A stretch of 7,794 bases of DNA from positions 1-7,794 of the forward strand of contig DVMG01000229.1 of assembly GCA_018715105.1 (NCBI GenBank), given 5' to 3'. The notes beneath the pieces were generated by a model. The model ran no database searches. It worked only from the letters and a program-made list of their open reading frames with translations, and was not told the DNA's origin. A program made the translations under genes and the position numbers. This stretch comes from Candidatus Ventricola intestinavium. Lineage in GTDB: Bacteria > Bacillota > Clostridia > Christensenellales > Aristaeellaceae. Of the stretch, positions 6,393-7,794 are shown piece after piece; position 1 is the stretch's first letter, and each line of letters opens with the position of its first letter.

Positions 6393-7664
6393 ATGATGAG
6401 ATCCATTGAAATCCCCTATGGGCATGGAAAGCAGGTGTTGCATGTGGACGACGGCCGTTTGAAAGCCGTTCTGAGTCCCAACTATGGTGAAATCCCGGCC
6501 GGATCCCCGCGGAGCATTGTGAGGAATGCGTTGGAGCATCCCATCGGAGCACCCCGCCTGCGTAAACTGGCTGAGGGAAAACACAGAATTCTCGTCATCA
6601 CCAGCGATCACACGCGCCCTGTGCCCAGCGCCGTCACCATGCCGCTGCTTCTTGAGGAAATCCGCGGAGGCAATCCCGATGCACAAATCACTCTGCTGGT
6701 GGCAACCGGCATGCATCGCCCCACCACAGAGACAGAACTGCGGGCCAAATTTGGGGAGAAAATAGCGGAAGAGGAGAACATTGTGATTCACCGGGCAACC
6801 GAAACGGAAGAGATGGCGTTTTTCAGCATCTTGCCCTCAGGCGGCGAACTGTGGCTGAACCGGCTGGTAAAAGAGGCCGACCTGGTTGTTTCCGAGGGGT
6901 TCATCGAGCCGCACTTCTTTGCGGGCTTTTCCGGAGGACGCAAGAGCATTCTGCCCGGCATTGCTTCTGAAAAAACAATTTTATATAACCACAATGCGGG
7001 CTTTATCGCCAGCGCGCACGCACGGGCGGGTTGCCTGGATAACAATCCGATTCACCAGGATATGCTTTATGCCGCAGACCAGGCCCGTCTGGCCTTCATT
7101 CTGAATGTGCTCCTTGATACGGAAAAACATATCCTCGCGGCCGTAGCAGGGCACCCTGAAAAGGCGCACCGCGCCGGCTGCGTCCTGTGTGAAAAGCTGA
7201 CTCGTGTTCAACCTGTTCAATCGGACATCGCAATTACCTCCAACGGCGGCTATCCGCTGGACCAAAATGTCTACCAGTCCGTAAAGGGTATGACCGCAGC
7301 GGAGAGCTGTGTAAGGGCAGGCGGCGCAATCATCGCTTGTGCAGCACTGGGAGACGGGCATGGCGGAGAGGCGTTTTATCGCTGGTTTGCCGATCGAAAG
7401 GATCCAAATGCCGTGGCGAAAGCCATTCAGAATGTGCCGGCTGAAAACACTTCGATGGATCAGTGGGAGGCACAGATTCTGGCACGTGTGATGCAGAAGG
7501 CGCGCTGTTGGTTCGTGACCGGTGAAGAAAATCGAGAGTTGATTCAAAGCATGCACCTGCTTTGGGCCCCGGATGTCGATACCGCGCTGGCAGAGGCGAC
7601 CGCACTTCTTGGAGAAAAGGCAACGGTGACCGTTATTCCCGATGGTGTGAGCGTGATTGCATAA
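6393..7664 (+). CDS. larA: Nickel-dependent lactate racemase / 2-hydroxyacid racemase family (LarA)
   Basis: Predicted 423-residue LarA-family enzyme, which inverts the alpha carbon of a 2-hydroxyacid by hydride transfer using the nickel-pincer nucleotide. Seen: D72 and R75 in DHTRPVP, H108 in ATGMHRP, H174 in EPHFFAG, K184 in GGRKSI (the cofactor-linking lysine), H200 in LYNHNAG (Ni ligand), and Q295 and K298 in VYQSVKG. Counted from the ATG at 6393, these fall at the same numbers as in Lactobacillus plantarum LarA, which favours this start. GAGAAAGG ends 14 bases upstream, rather far. Other candidates are ATG at 6396 and GTG at 6369. In A. woodii the racemase (lctE) follows lctBCD, as here. 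Its likely job is to supply the enantiomer used by the dehydrogenase. Other LarA homologues racemise or epimerise malate, phenyllactate or gluconate, so a sugar-acid substrate is a real alternative. The maturation genes larB, larC and larE are not in the window. Confidence 0.93.
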   Translation: MMRSIEIPYGHGKQVLHVDDGRLKAVLSPNYGEIPAGSPRSIVRNALEHPIGAPRLRKLAEGKHRILVITSDHTRPVPSAVTMPLLLEEIRGGNPDAQITLLVATGMHRPTTETELRAKFGEKIAEEENIVIHRATETEEMAFFSILPSGGELWLNRLVKEADLVVSEGFIEPHFFAGFSGGRKSILPGIASEKTILYNHNAGFIASAHARAGCLDNNPIHQDMLYAADQARLAFILNVLLDTEKHILAAVAGHPEKAHRAGCVLCEKLTRVQPVQSDIAITSNGGYPLDQNVYQSVKGMTAAESCVRAGGAIIACAALGDGHGGEAFYRWFADRKDPNAVAKAIQNVPAENTSMDQWEAQILARVMQKARCWFVTGEENRELIQSMHLLWAPDVDTALAEATALLGEKATVTVIPDGVSVIA

Positions 7665-7728
7665 ATGGAAAGGCCCTCGCTTTTGACTGGGGCGAAACAG
7701 ACGAAGCAGGACATGCTTTTTAAAGACG

Positions 7729-7754
7729 AACCTTCGATGCGTATGTCGAAGGTT
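7729..7754 (+). terminator. Probable rho-independent terminator after larA
   Basis: AACCTTCGA (7729-7737) and TCGAAGGTT (7746-7754) form a perfect 9-bp stem with an 8-base loop, 64 bases after the larA stop. The right arm runs into TTTT (7753-7756), followed by CGTGATTTTA, so the U tract is short and broken. This would end the etfB-larA transcript. Apart from the hairpin, 7665-7794 shows no supported gene. Confidence 0.55.
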
Positions 7755-7794
7755 TTCGTGATTTTACATGGATAAAAGAAGTGCAGCGCTCTAC

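Noticed and set aside
5118..6791. A 557-codon open frame on the minus strand opposite the dehydrogenase and the start of larA.
   Set aside because: It lies antisense to two genes with full family motifs, is rich in His, Gln and Ala in the way shadow frames of GC-rich genes are, and shows no recognisable domain.
7768..7794. Nine codons from an ATG at 7768 (MDKRSAALY) running off the window end.
   Set aside because: No good ribosome binding site is present and nine residues cannot identify a gene. Serine recombinases and LacI-type regulators can start in a loosely similar way, but this is only a guess.
1..7794. CRISPR arrays, tRNA or rRNA genes, insertion sequences, defence genes and long repeats.
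   Set aside because: Reading both strands gave no repeat arrays, transposase motifs or RNA-gene signatures. Nearly all sequence is accounted for by metabolic genes.

Overview
The window reads as part of a catabolic gene cluster from a strictly anaerobic, moderately GC-rich Gram-positive bacterium, most likely a member of the Clostridia. The grounds are strong AGGAGG-type ribosome binding sites, ATGA start/stop overlaps, an electron-transfer flavoprotein carrying a ferredoxin domain, and a nickel-pincer racemase next to it. The species cannot be told from the sequence alone. All seven supported genes lie on the plus strand and fill about 94% of the window.

Left module (153-2827). It holds an SDR-family oxidoreductase, a class I KDPG/KHG-type aldolase, and an enolase-superfamily sugar-acid dehydratase of the galactonate dehydratase type. 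The aldolase and dehydratase genes overlap by 4 bases. Together these enzymes form an Entner-Doudoroff-like route: a sugar acid is dehydrated to a 2-keto-3-deoxy acid, which is cleaved to pyruvate plus an aldehyde. The SDR presumably handles an oxidation or reduction before or after this. No sugar-acid kinase is present.

A 126-base gap (2828-2953) contains a small AT-flanked GCGC dyad that overlaps a weak promoter-like sequence. It may separate two transcription units.

Right module (2954-7664). It holds etfB, etfA with an N-terminal 2[4Fe-4S] domain, a GlcD/LctD-type FAD 2-hydroxyacid dehydrogenase, and larA (nickel-dependent 2-hydroxyacid racemase). The order matches lctB-lctC-lctD-lctE of Acetobacterium woodii, where the Ldh-Etf complex oxidises lactate with NAD+ by spending reduced ferredoxin (flavin-based electron confurcation). 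All eight LarA active-site residues are present at the same numbering as in Lactobacillus plantarum LarA. A 9-bp perfect hairpin follows larA at 7729-7754 and probably ends the transcript.

The unusual point is the joining of a sugar-acid dehydratase/aldolase pathway to a confurcating 2-hydroxyacid dehydrogenase and a racemase. One model is a 6-deoxy-sugar acid giving pyruvate plus lactaldehyde, then lactate, which is racemised and oxidised. The other is that LarA and the dehydrogenase act on the sugar acid itself. Several enzymes also differ from their family pattern at active-site positions: the first metal ligand of the dehydratase, an arginine in the aldolase, and the nucleotide-binding and PG motifs of the SDR. 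The window contains no transporter, no regulator and no larB/larC/larE.
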